A stretch of 64,000 bases of DNA from Glandiceps talaboti (taxonomy: Eukaryota > Hemichordata > Enteropneusta > Spengelidae): contig NC_135563.1 in assembly GCF_964340395.1 (NCBI RefSeq), positions 5,191,922 to 5,255,921 of the forward strand, written 5' to 3'. Below are positions 38,594 through 50,082 of this stretch, piece by piece; the stretch's first letter is position 1, and each line of letters opens with the position of its first letter. A program made the position numbers and the translations under genes. The notes below the pieces were generated by a model that was given only the letters and a program-made list of their open reading frames with translations, did not search any database and was not told the origin of the DNA.

Positions 38594-38942
38594 TTATTCC
38601 ATTTCAAACAGTGCATTATTTTTAACTTTGAGTGGTTGTAGTATCGTCAATTGTTCAGACTTAGTTACTTTATCATTATATGATTGTCCTTTATAATATA
38701 AACCAGCTATCCCAATTACTAGTGAACCAATAGTTAATAAAATCATAGTATGATTAAATTGTGTGCCTTCATTAACCGGCTGTGGGGAAAGCTCGGTCAC
38801 CTCCATTGGCTCTATTGATTTTAATTTCTTTTGTTTCAGCTGATATTACTGCTAATTTTTTACCCCATGCAACTCTACCTGGACTTTTAGTTTTACTTTT
38901 TATAGTCACAATCTCTGCTTGAGTCTGTTCTGTATCACTCAT
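38594..38942 (-). pseudogene. Cassette genes 2/3: basic N-terminus plus membrane helix, frameshifted
   Basis: ATG at 38942 after tattaaatatat. The first frame gives MSDTEQTQAEIVTIKSKTKS and a basic RVAWGKKLA segment, then runs into unrelated residues until 38772. The second frame (from about 38806) has NEGTQFNHTMILLTIGSLVI and a membrane helix, then LTILQPLKVKNNALFEME. The overlap suggests one ancestral protein broken by a frameshift near 38800, but two overlapping genes remain possible. Confidence 0.5.
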
Positions 38943-38986
38943 TTTTACACTGATATATTTAATACAAAATATTCTTTTCAAGAACC

Positions 38987-39603
38987 TCACTTTAAGTTTT
39001 TGAAACTCTTTCCAACTTCCTTCAAGTTAATTTTCAAGTTTTTTTCAAGATCTTGTTCAAGAACATGATCAAGAACTTGTTCATGTTGACTTAAGTCACT
39101 CTTTTCAATTTTATTAAAGTCATTTAAGTCACTTTGCTTAGGACAAGTATGAGTTGCAAAGTTAATGTTATTCAAAATATAGTGACACCACCACGTGTCA
39201 ATGCTAAAAGAGGACCACAACTGTATGCTAACTTTCCAGTAAATTGTTTGAATAGATTCGTGACAAGAAAATTGTCACCACTGAATTTATTCACATTATG
39301 TACTGGAAGTAAAAGTCCTACTAATTTACTAAGCCCATGTAAAACTCCATTTACAATGTTGTCACTTACGAGAGAACTGTAAGTGCTTTCATATATCTTA
39401 TAATACTTTTCAATTTCTTTATCATTTGCTTTTTCTATATATTCGAGAGTGAAATTTTTTCCCAAGAAAGCTTTTGATTGTCCAGCAGCAATAATACATA
39501 GTAATCTTTCTCTGTACTTAGCGATTAGAGACACCTGTTATATTGTTACTGGTGCTGGTGTTGATTCAACTGGTTGTAAAATTTCTGCCAACAACTGTTC
39601 CAT
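38987..39603 (-). pseudogene. Cassette gene 1: helical protein with internal stop and frameshift
   Basis: ATG at 39603 after catatatagcaaa: MEQLLAEILQPVESTPAPV, then TAA at codon 22. The same frame continues with SLIAKYRERLLCIIAAGQ and KEIEKYYKIYESTYSSLV to 39172. A third segment in another frame (to 38987) gives an acidic, Asn/Lys/Asp-rich tail. Length and charge pattern fit one ancestral protein of about 200 residues. Not recognised. Confidence 0.5.
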
Positions 39604-39803
39604 TTTGCTATATATGATATACAAATATATCTGATTTTTTGCAAATAGTAGATGATAATTAATGCAATGAAAATCCATAAGATATCGTTGATTATCATTA
39701 TACCAGATCTATAGAATAAGGTTGTCTTAAATACTAATTTGCTGTAAGGAGTATCTTTTAATTGCTTGATATATCCACTAACTTCTTTTTTGCTTAATAC
39801 CAT
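39600..39803 (-). CDS. Cassette gene 0: small protein with one membrane helix
   Basis: ATG at 39803: MVLSKKEVSGYIKQLKDTPY, then a hydrophobic helix around ILWIFIALIIIYYLQK. The frame runs on past the gene 1 start to 39546, so the true stop may have been lost, or the two genes overlap. The upstream leader is weak (gtataagag). Confidence 0.45.
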
Positions 39804-39827
39804 TCCATAGTTTTCAATTATCTCTTA

Positions 39828-40116
39828 TACATCATACCTATGACAGGAGTTCAAAGGCGCTGTACAGTCAAAATGTTTTAGAAAACAGGTAAGTCTTTAA
39901 GTTTTTTTTTAATGTGCTAATTGTAACTTATTCGCGAATTTCAATTGGTAGTTCATTCCACAGACGAGGCAAAGCAGAAAACAACGACCTTCCTCCATAA
40001 GACTGCACAGTTAGGTTTTGAGTATAGTCAGGCTTTTCAACATTTTCACTTTTCTCATCAACAATTTCCAAAGGATCAAAAAGAAAAGAATGTCTTGGCA
40101 GGGAAATGATGCACAA
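39828..40116 (-). mobile_element. LINE 3' fragment (CR1/L2-like C-terminus)
   Basis: The frame holds SYGGRSLFSALPRLWNELPI, the 'APRLWNSLP' hallmark of many LINE C-termini, followed past a stop by LKKNLKTYLFSKTF and LYSAFELL. It is truncated at 5' and adjoins the cassette at 39830. Confidence 0.8.
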
Positions 40117-40259
40117 GTTCGAGTGTACTGTTCAACCTGCTCGTACCTCTCCAACCAGGACACTTGTCAGATCATGACAAAACATTTTCAAACACAGTCA
40201 GTTTTGTTGGCCTGTTGTACATATATATATTTGTTCTTGTCTCTGTTTCTTTCATAATT

Positions 40260-40750
40260 TTTTTTAAATATTACTTCATGTAAGGGTTCAAACATAACTA
40301 AACATAAAATTATACATATATATACATGTATTACCTAGCTACCACACTAGTTACAGAACATGCCATGTAAATGTTTGGCTGTTTCACCATCAGTGCTTCA
40401 CTTATTTTGCACTTTGGGGCAAAGTGAACTTGAAGGTTTTGTAATGGTAATCGTCATACTATTAGATAGTTTATAAAAGAACTTAATTTAAATTGTTCTA
40501 GTCTCTTCAGTATGAATTTGTCAGAAGGGGTAAATATACTTCCTATTTCGGACACTACATGTATCGACACCACAAATCAAATTCAAGTTTCTATTTCTAG
40601 GTATGACCTCCTAAAGTGCTCTAACTTACCAGCGACTTTACTATACATGCAATATCAATGCCCCTATACCAATGTTACAGGCCCGCTTTGATAACATGGA
40701 AAACTTATTTACAAAGTTATATTTACTTTAGCTTTTCGAAGCTTGGCAAT
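40260..40750. other. Intergenic, nothing recognised
   Basis: AT-rich unique sequence; no exon, repeat or motif identified. Confidence 0.5.
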
Positions 40751-40759
40751 ATTACCTCA

Positions 40760-41285
40760 GAGGCTATGAATAACCTAAAAATTGCCTAAATAGAAACAAA
40801 AAACTCCAGATCTGCCAGGGGGAAACCCCTTGGACTCCATCACCCCAGAGGCCACCCATTCGTTAAACCAACAATGAGATTCACCAAAATTGGTAAAAAA
40901 AACTTCAAAAGCTTCTAGGACCCCATAAGAGGTAGACATGTCCCAATCTTAAATCAAAGTTCTTTCCTCCACCTCTTAATGTCAAGATGCTATGAAACTT
41001 TATTTCAAAAATGTTTCAACCTTATGTAGTTGCTTTTTACATGTTAGAGCTGTCTTGTAAAGCTTGCAAATTATTGTCTGAAAGTGTCTGTGAATAGCCT
41101 TAAGAATTGCCTTTAGGAGTAAAAATCCTCCAGGGCTTCTAGGGGGAGACCTAGGGGAGACCCCCTAGAACCCCCCCCCCACACACACACACACATACAC
41201 AAGAGGTGGACATATCCCAGTCTCAAAGCTCTTCCCTCTACAGCTTACTGTCAGATGCTATGAAACTTTATTCACGGGGGTCAGT
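40760..41285. repeat. Diverged tandem duplication, unit about 300 bp
   Basis: 'cagatctgccagggggaaac' ... 'agaggtagacatgtccca' ... 'gatgctatgaaactttatt' at 40805-41005 recurs as 'ccagggcttctagggggaga' ... 'agaggtggacatatccca' ... 'gatgctatgaaactttatt' at 41130-41275. The second unit contains a short (CA)n tract. Confidence 0.6.
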
Positions 41286-41830
41286 AACTTTTTGTCGGCC
41301 CAATGAAAAAAAAACACTGACCACCCCTATCCCCTCAGGTTGGAGAAACTGACCGGTCTGTCTGAATGTTTGAGCTCACCAATCAAGTTTCCGATTTGCA
41401 TTTTCAGTGTGTCATGGTATAAAAACTGTCAATGATGTTTATTTAATTGAAAATCAAACATGTATGAAATATGTAGTTTTCTAAATATAATCTCTGTGTG
41501 ATAGAACAGCATCTTTTTACTCTCTGTATTACCCTGTGCGAAAACCAAACAGAAAATTGTGGCAACAAAAGTAGGTGTTCAACATTGACGTAAAAAAAAT
41601 CCGGATATCTCAAAGAAGGAAAGAAAAAAGTTGCCAGCATAAGCGTAGGAGAAAAAATAATAATTCACAGGCAAGGAGGTGGGAAAAAAATAATGACTCT
41701 CCACCAATCTTCCAAGTTCCCCCCTCCCAGGATATCGAATGGTCTACCTCTAATGCAACCATTTTTTGTCTCGTTTCTTGCCCGGCGCCTCCAGGGTCCG
41801 CTATACTTACTCGCGTGTCTGCTTGACTTC

Positions 41831-42262
41831 CTAACACACAATAAACATAAGCCTCGAATCTGTATTTTGAAGTTTAAACCAACACCAAGTCCTTAACGTT
41901 GGATCTTCATACATTGTGCCATTGTATTTGTGTTGTGTTTCTTTTACATGTGCTTTACCTCCCCACCACTCAAATCCTACTCCAATGCCACCGTTTCCTA
42001 CCCTGTCATATGTGCACCTGAAATCTACGTTGTAATCTATGCCAAATTCATCACATATCCCGTGATAGGCCGGTACATCGTATAAATTATCGGCCTTAGT
42101 AAATGTATCAACATCAGGTAGTGGACAAGACATTTCATTCAATATTCTTCTCACCGTAAAGTACATGTGGAATCTAAAAAATGACTGAATCTGTTTAGGG
42201 ATGTTCTCATTATATATACCGATGATCGTGAATACTAACACCGCATCCGGTTGTGGCTAGAA
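41831..42262 (-). CDS. Unassigned exon with extracellular-type sequence
   Basis: The acceptor ttgtttttctag at about 42263 opens a frame PQPDAVLVFTIIGIYNENIP that stays open for 143 codons. It is rich in Cys, Tyr and Trp (NEMSCPLPDVDTFTKADNLY, GICDEFGIDYNVDFRCTYD, NGGIGVGFEWWGG) and ends LMFIVC before TAG. The composition is protein-like and unlike the shadow frames. It could be the terminal exon of a gene whose other exons lie at higher coordinates, or a fragment of a duplicated gene. I do not recognise the family. Confidence 0.5.
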
Positions 42263-42403
42263 AAACAACAATATTTAACTGTTGATCCCAGTAATGCATA
42301 TTTGGTCCTTTCAACCACTGCATATTTATAAATTAATATGTAGTCTTTGGATATATCCCTCAGCTTTATAGTGAATCGATCAGTTTCACTTACATAAATC
42401 GAA

Positions 42404-42659
42404 GTATGTATAATATTCTCGATTGTATGCGTTATCTTATATCCAAAGAATATTATTCGATGGAAGTTCAGTTTTTGAGAACCAGGGAAATGGAGACCAT
42501 ATACCTGGTGTTACTTAAACTGTGCTATGCTGACGAAATATGTAAATCATCATGTTTACTGCCATCAACGACAATGTTCGTGTATTCAACATTACTTTGT
42601 TTTTTTATGCGGAGTGATAAAATTGCAATGACGATAGAAACCCCCTACACAGAAACAAT

Positions 42660-42691
<32 letters not shown>

Positions 42692-42692
42692 C
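42404..42692 (+). repeat. Dispersed 290-bp repeat, copy 2, with (CAA)n tail
   Basis: Matches 30447-30740 nearly throughout, including 'tggaagttcagtttttgaga' and 'gaaaccccctacacagaaa', ending in (CAA)n. Confidence 0.75.
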
Positions 42693-42699
42693 GATCATC

Positions 42700-43255
42700 T
42701 ACTTCAATTCAAAATCCTCAAAATAGTGAGTCACTGACCGTATGACTTTTTGATTTGTTTGTGTATTCACTCAGTATCGTCAAATATCAGTAGATTTTTT
42801 ATCTTGAGCACCGAAGAGTGATGAACACGCCTTGTGACACTCCATTGATTTCATAAATGCAGATCTAATACATACGTTCACTAATCTATCGCAGATTTTC
42901 CATAGTATCGGTATGATTTGGAATTGGTGGCAGCGATAGGATTATGCCAAAATAGCAAAACAATGCAAAGTTAGATATGAGTACATGTAAAACATGGCTC
43001 CCCTGGGGATTTGTAAAAAGTGACCCCATCCCCCGCCCCCTGTAATTACTGAAGGCTCCTTAATACTGTATTTGTTAGGCGGGAGGCAATTAAGTTTATC
43101 GCTATTATTGTATAAACACCCATCACACACACGTTGACAAACAAGCATCTATACACATACCTTCATATCAACCTTTCAACACACCTTCCGTCCTATCTAT
43201 CTACCTACAAATGTACCCTACCCATCATCCCATTCGTCCATCTATGTACATCCAC
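42700..43255. other. Intergenic, nothing recognised
   Basis: No repeat partner or exon-like frame found. Confidence 0.5.
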
Positions 43256-43259
43256 AACT

Positions 43260-43293
<34 letters not shown>

Positions 43294-43354
43294 GTACGTA
43301 CGTACGTACGTACGTACATACATACATACATACATACATACATACATACATACA
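43260..43354. repeat. (CATA)n-(CA)n-(CGTA)n-(CATA)n microsatellite
   Basis: A compound tetranucleotide array with a CGTA core. Confidence 0.97.
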
Positions 43355-43359
43355 TGGAA

Positions 43360-43735
43360 ATGCCTATGGAACTTGTAAGTCAGTCCGAAAAAATAGATGT
43401 AAATGATCCGACGTTTCGAATACAAATTCTTTATCAAGGTAATTATCGGCAAGCTTCAGACATATTAGGTAAACACCTGAATATATCTGAATGTTATGGA
43501 ACAGAACGACAACCGCGCGTGATTAACGGTTATACGTGTGAAAAAAGTTCTAATATTCGCGCGCACAAAATAGGACCCAATAGAACACGCCTGAAATAAT
43601 TTAAAACAAAACCTGATTAGACCGGAAATGACGTGAATAATCTATTAATTTCAAGGGGTTCCAGCGTTCCGAGACGGAAAATGATTTCCTCTTCCTTCAA
43701 CCTCAATACTTGCTCATCACCAGAAACCATATATG
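43360..43735 (-). mobile_element. Possible retroelement 3' end (Penelope-like?)
   Basis: On -, a frame LRLKEEEIIFRLGTLEPLEI resembles the last residues of Penelope-like GIY-YIG proteins. It is followed by about 300 bp that ends 'ttcgaaacgtcgga', a phrase common at the edges of such elements, and then a (TATG)n tract. The match is short, so this is tentative. Confidence 0.35.
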
Positions 43736-43742
43736 CATACAT

Positions 43743-43860
43743 AATACATACATACATACATACATACATACATACATACATGTACATACATACATGTACA
43801 TACATACATACATACATACATACATACATACATACATACATACATACATACATACATGCA
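43743..43860. repeat. (CATA)n microsatellite
   Basis: A tetranucleotide array with a few TGTA interruptions. Confidence 0.97.
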
Positions 43861-43929
43861 CACACGCACCAATACATATATACATACACACGTTAACGCG
43901 ACAGTGAATGTCACATCTCTTCTGAAGTT

Positions 43930-44690
43930 CATAGAAATAGATTGTTAGTGATTATAACACCAACTGATTTAAAGGCAGTGAAGTGTTCTAACTTTCCACT
44001 TATATTAGCTAAATGAGGAACGTTCCAATAAATAATCACATCCCCAACTCAAGATGGAAAAGCCAACACAACATTACCAAATAAATAATCAAAGACACCA
44101 AAGTCACGATCGAGCTTTATTAAGTAGTTTGACTGTAAGTATTTTAATTCTGAATACGAGGACGGATTATGGCACGACTCCCAGTGGGCAGCATTTTACA
44201 TCAGTGACTTAAAAAAACATCACCTCGTCAAACACAACTTTTAATGTCCTTATAAATATTTACGGTAATGAATGTATAATGAAACTTTGTAAAGAGCATC
44301 CATTTAATGGACAGCATTTCAATCGATGGTGAATGTGGTTATGCAAGATAATGCTACCCTGTTTATGAACTTTAAGATAGAAAGACACACTGTATTATTT
44401 TACGTGTTATCAGCTTATCACCAGGAATAAATAAATGATCTCAGTGGACTGTTACTTTGAACAGTTGCATGAATTAAACATAGGCATTTTGTCTCTAATT
44501 GATGTTGAATAGAACGACTCAAATATCAACTTCCTTGAAACTTTGGTGTTTGGGTCAAAGTTAACATGTTGTGCATTCGTTATTCCAGAACTGACACAAG
44601 TCTAGATTTGTTAACAAAATTAAACAAAAAGCTGGATACACTTAGTCTATCAGCGAGTGAATTGTTGGTGATCTTGTGAGGTTTGTTTAG
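43930..44690. other. Intergenic, nothing recognised
   Basis: No exon-like frame or repeat identified. Confidence 0.5.
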
Positions 44691-44739
44691 AATGACATCA
44701 ACTCTCACTTTGCTGATACAATTAATACCATGTCACCTG

Positions 44740-45290
44740 TTGCAAAATATCGTGCACCTCGACAAAAATCTTGCTAACATTGCTACATTTCATCGTCTGA
44801 CTCAAACAAAAAACATACTGACATTGCTACATTTTATTTGTCTACCTCGACAAAAACCTCACTACATTGCTATTTGTTTATCGTCTGGCGATGAACAACG
44901 GAAATATTATAAAACATTATTAAATTTTCGTCCTCAGGCTAGTATTGCTATATTCTAGTATGATGTACCAAATGTTAGCATATCATATAATTTGGCATTG
45001 ATTTGTTAGGATAATGTTACTTCAAATACAGAAAAAATGTTGCAATCTTTCATTGAGCCAGACCATATTAAATCTCAAACCACCAAACAACACTTCTTTG
45101 GTGTTCTGAGATAAAATGTAGCAATGTTTGTGATTTCTTTATCGAGCCAGACGATAACATGTATCAATGCTGCAATAATAATAAGATTTTGGTCGAGCCG
45201 GGCGATGATTGTAGCAATGTTAAAGGTTTTTAGACACTGTAATGTGGCAAAGTTAAAGATAAGATTTTTTGTTGAACCAGAAGACGATCT
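44740..45290. repeat. Degenerate inverted repeat of a 'AATGTAGCAATGTT' unit
   Basis: Left part (44740-44950) repeats 'aacattgctacatttc.tcgtctg..tcgacaaaaa'; right part (45030-45290) carries the inverse 'tcgagccagacgat...atgtagcaatgtt' several times. Together they form a degenerate foldback. Confidence 0.6.
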
Positions 45291-45294
45291 GATT

Positions 45295-45670
45295 CAAATG
45301 AAATGGCTTTCATTGTACTGTCATGTTGATTCAAATGACATGGTCTCCATCGTACTGTCATGTTGGTTGAAATGACATGGTCTCCATTGTACTGTCATGT
45401 TGGTTCAAATGACATGGTCTCCATCGTACTGTCATGTTGGATCAAATGACATGGTCTCCATCGTACTGTCATGTTGGTTCAAATGACACGGTCTCCATTG
45501 TACTGTCATGTTGGTTCAAATGACATGGTCTCCATTGTACTGTCATGTTGGATCAAATGACATGGTCTCCATCGTACTGTCATGTTGGTTCAAATGACAT
45601 GGTCTCCATTGTACTGTCATGTTGATTGAAATGACATGGTCTCCATTGTACTGTCATGTTGGTTCAAATG
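45295..45670. repeat. 37-bp minisatellite, 10 units
   Basis: Unit 'caaatgacatggtctccat' plus 'cgtactgtcatgttggtt', repeated ten times with few substitutions. It starts where the inverted-repeat block ends. Confidence 0.95.
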
Positions 45671-45699
45671 TATTGTGTGGCTATGCTATTCATTCATAA

Positions 45700-46300
45700 C
45701 TACACATATTAAGGGTCAGGGCAATCCAATTAAAATCGGATGTAGCGAATTGGGCACCGTGATTTTAATACCTCGGTTTCCTACTTTCATTGTCGTTTAC
45801 CTACCTATGTACTCACAGAACAAAAAAATAAACAACAAATGACAATAAAAGTAGGAGGTAAATAAAGAATTCTCGCGAAGTTTACTCCTGTAACATCAGA
45901 TTTTAATGAGATTGCGGTCAGCGTAAAGTATTGTAAGGCTGCGGTATACATGATGTATAATTTATAATTTGATTAATGTAAAGTGAGATGGCAGTATAGC
46001 CGTCGTAATTTTATTTACTAACTTTATTTCCGCCTCATAAAATATACATTTTGAATTTAATTAAAAAGCACGATTCACTTTAAATTGTGTTTTCATAAAA
46101 ACAACAACACGAGATTCCTCCAAGGGATACAAGCTTAGTTAATATGGTTTTGGAGTATTGTTTTGCTGTATATTAAAGACGCGCTTGTAGTTTTTTTTTA
46201 CTTACTGTAGCATTTGTTTTAAACTATCACTTGCTATTGACGGAACCCAAAACTGGGATTCAGGCGTTATGTCCTAAATTAAATAACATAATTTAGTATA
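45700..46300. other. Intergenic, nothing recognised
   Basis: AT-rich, no recognised feature. Confidence 0.5.
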
Positions 46301-46303
46301 TAT

Positions 46304-46500
<197 letters not shown>

Positions 46501-47045
46501 TTCATCTTTGAAGGAAATATTTATTAATTCATGTTCATATTATACGTATTTTGTTATGATAAAATATCGGCAAACCACTGGCATGGCGTAAACTAGTGGT
46601 GGCGTGGGTAGTAGACCACTAGACCAGAACATCAGAAGACGAATCGAAAGCTTCAATAGTCATTCACATTATACTAGGCTCGAGGTTTTTATGTTAATAT
46701 TTTCACCATAGTAAAAACTCCCATGCTCGGAAATACAAAAAATGTATCTAATTCAAGTCATCGTTTTCCCAACAAGTACATGGTCCCAATTGAGAATTAC
46801 CTCATTTTTTGCAAAAGTACCATCATGATGATGGTAAAAAATTGCAGTTTCTAATTCCAGTAAGAAGTAAATGATTTGTGTCATAACTTGTGGATAGACG
46901 AAATATGCATGTACTAGAGTTTAATATATTTTTTCCAGTATTGATTACAATCTGGTATGAGGAGACACGATTCGTTTTGTGTTGACCGTATTTCTCGTAT
47001 AGTGCTTGTCACGCGTTGTGTTTTTTTGATATGTAAGTCGAGCTT

Positions 47046-47389
47046 AGACCTAACAAAAAATATTGTGTGGTTCCGATAGTACACTCAAATTTACAGTAGG
47101 TACGGTAGGTAGATTTTTTATTTTATTTTATATATGTGTGTCTAGTTAACGTTCATGTAGTTATGTTTTATTGGGTTCTTTCCATCAAATGTACAGCCAT
47201 TATAGATTCGGCAGAACAGATTTATGTTGTTGTTTTTTAAGTTCGTGTCATTTTCCGCATCCACTATTTCTTGCTAGATTTTTCACGATTTTATTATTTT
47301 CTTCTCGAATACGTGAAAAAGTTTAGGGTCGGCAGTGAAAAACTTGGTGGGGGTTGGGTAAACGGAACCAAACAATTTTTGTAGGCCTT
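47046..47389. repeat. MITE family 3, copy A
   Basis: Ends 'gacctaacaaaaaatattgt' and 'ccaaacaatttttgtaggcc' are inverse copies. The interior matches 61496-61799 and 63591-63914 read on the other strand ('tttagggtcggcagtgaaaa'). Confidence 0.75.
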
Positions 47390-49980
47390 ATAGGTATGTT
47401 GCGTCTCCTTAATTTTTTGGGAATTCGAGTAAGAAACTGATACGTTCAGAGTGTATTTGTTTCGTCTGAAAATGTATCCCGGGCAAGGGGCTCATACAGG
47501 TGATTTGCTTGTCGTATTGTACCGCGACAGGGGCTTGAATTCTGTTTGAAAAGGAATCGGTAATTAACTATCTGAAAAGGAGAAAGATTTGGTCTTGTGA
47601 CCTACATATCCCCACCACTTTCTTCGGTGGGTACCCCACCTCTGGGGGTGTACCGTGAACTCATTCAAGTCCCCAACGGCCTGAGGGGTTCGGAACGAGA
47701 CTTAAATATAAAACAGGGCGCAGCGGACAAGCAGACTAGAAAAGAAATATGGTCAATACAAGGAAGCGAATTAGAACCTTACCTTTGCCCAGATTCGCCC
47801 CAGATGACTTAACTATGTCGGCTAGCGTGTACATATGTTGCCAATATAACTTTTTAAACGTATTGCTTACTTAAATAAAGACGCTTTTATGGCGAGAAAG
47901 GAATTCTAAATAAATGAGAAAGCCCCGAGGAAGATTGACCGAAGGTACCACACAAGCAGATATATCGTTATTTGATAAAAAAAAATAATTAAAAATGTAC
48001 AATTAATCAATAACCGAAAACATTTCTTGAAGCTATATTCGATAAAAATTTGTCAATTTGGTTGCCCAGAAACTGGTATAAGGCATGTTAAAATGCAATT
48101 CGATCAACCTGATAATAATAAATTGTATGAGCGGCGACTTTGAGTGTCATTTTCACGTAGAGCCAATCTGACTTGAAATTCACAGCCTTCGGCTTATTTT
48201 TTACTAACGCCGATTCAAACACGCCACCTGAACAACTACGTACTACAATTTATAGCGTCAACAGGAATGGAAACTCATTCTCCTGGCATTTACATGATAA
48301 AATATATTCCTCCCACGATTTAACTAAGAACATGTGCGACTTAGTGAAATGTAGAAATTCGCCATTTTCGTATTGCATTTTACATTTTCAAATGTATTAC
48401 AACAACCCTAATCATAGTACACCTGATCAGAAACTAGTGGCTCATATCATTAGTCAAAAGAGGTTTTGGAAAAAAAAGAAAATATTAAAGTATCGAAGCC
48501 GTTGTCAATGCTTACTATTGTTGTACACGTAGCTTTTAGCGTGGGCTGTAAAGTAATCACACAGACTAGAATCCTCAGACGTTCAAAAGAAGCCTCAATT
48601 TGAAATATCACACATTTACCATGTTCGTCATTTGTACATTATTTGAACGATATCTTGAAAACATATTCGACGTTTTGGAGGCTTGGATGTAGTCAGGTTA
48701 ACTTACCTTTTTGTGATTGTCACGTCCAAGGAAATTAGTTATACTTATTTTTGTATTAAAATTTTATAAAATATTATTTGACCGTCGCGGTTTGTATTCA
48801 AACTTGCTTTGTGTATAGTCTCAGTTGTCGAGTCACACACGCCAACTCAAAGATCCACGATGAATAAAGAGGGAAAAAAAGCTAACCTACGGCCAAAAGA
48901 AATGTAATTACATGTAATTTCCATGAGAAACAGTATTCTAAACTCGACGGTCAACACCATAACAATGTTTGCGTGTTAAACAGAAACTAAGTGTTGACGT
49001 CGCTTACTCAGGGCTGTAATTAGGTCTACTTCCTGTATTAACCCATGGTGATACCCTCTCAACACGACATCGTTATTCACTCTAAAAAAACACCACCGAG
49101 ACAGTAAACATGACGCGTACGTGTACTTCAAAACAGAAACTTGTGTTCACGTTCCCCATACTAATAATAACGAGTGTATACAATAATGATACCATATATA
49201 GTGACGAAGAAACAAAAATTATTGTTTCCTAATATTTTTCAAAGAAATCAATACAAGAAGAACCACGCTTTCGGGTAAAAGACGATAGAATATTTCACAA
49301 TGCCAGTCAAGCTGTGCGTGCATGGCGCTTTCTTCCGCCATCAGCGTATCACCACAACTCCTTCTGCAATGTGATGAATTATACAAGTGTACTCTGCACG
49401 CGATCAGTTGTCGGGGACTCTTTTCAGCCGCTATCAACTGGACACCTGCTATATATACGAAACTGAATGTCTGTAGAACTAATATTATGATAAATACTTC
49501 TTAAGTAAACATTATCACGCCGACGTGCCTGGGTAAATATACAACATAATTAACCTATCCGATTTTTTAACAAAATAATGAAGTCTTTTAGTAGGCCTCG
49601 CTATACTAATGTAAATTGAAAATTCCGACATCATATTTATAATTTAATGAACCGAAGTACTCAATGTGGGCTTAAAACATTTCAATTTACATGCATATGG
49701 ACGGTAGTAGCCTGGAATACATTGTTTGTTGAACCAATGCAACACACTGCAATAACGGCATCGACTATTCATCTAGGCTCAATGAAAGGTAAACAGTTCA
49801 GGACACTCAATATGCTTTGTGTGTAGTTCTCTTATTAATCATAAGCAACCTTCACATCGTATGAACTTTTACTCAAAGGAATATCTGAAGTCCCACTTTG
49901 ATCTAAAAATGCCGAATACACAATAGGTAATATTAGTGCTCATAATTAGTAAGCTTTCACTATCAGCGCAATTTATTCCT
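47390..49980. other. Intergenic, no gene supported
   Basis: A short inverted repeat 'gggtaccccacctctggggg' lies at about 47630. The longest plus frame (48173-48532) starts at TTG, has no splice context and no motif. No tRNA or other RNA gene was recognised. Confidence 0.45.
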
Positions 49981-50011
49981 CTGTATAGCCCCTGTCATAC
50001 GTGTTGATATT

Positions 50012-50013
50012 TC

Positions 50014-50076
<63 letters not shown>

Positions 50077-50082
50077 GCCTGT
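50012..50082. repeat. (TCTG)n microsatellite
   Basis: A pure tetranucleotide array. Confidence 0.97.

Larger units (their letters stand above)
37602..39803 (-). mobile_element. Compact cassette of small genes from a virus-like or large mobile element (decayed)
   Basis: Six or seven small AT-rich genes lie head to tail on -, separated by only 7-44 bp. Most are preceded by a TATA-like leader within about 30 bp of the ATG (tatatatag, tattaaatatat, tgtatatataca, gatatatatacata). Several encode one or two membrane helices, one a basic N-terminus and one a Cys-rich protein. At least two premature stops and two frameshifts show decay. Such packing is unlike animal nuclear genes but usual in DNA viruses, Polinton-like elements and other large self-replicating transposons. 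No polymerase, integrase, packaging ATPase or capsid gene is in the window, so the class is open. The right side is cut by a LINE tail at 39830. Confidence 0.6.

Noticed and set aside
45295-45670. Possible CRISPR array
   Set aside because: The 37-mers are directly adjacent with no unique spacers, and the genome is animal.
47597-47812. 71-codon plus frame
   Set aside because: No splice sites or family match; it spans a small inverted repeat.
48173-48532. 119-codon plus frame
   Set aside because: It begins with TTG, lacks splice context and has no recognised motif.
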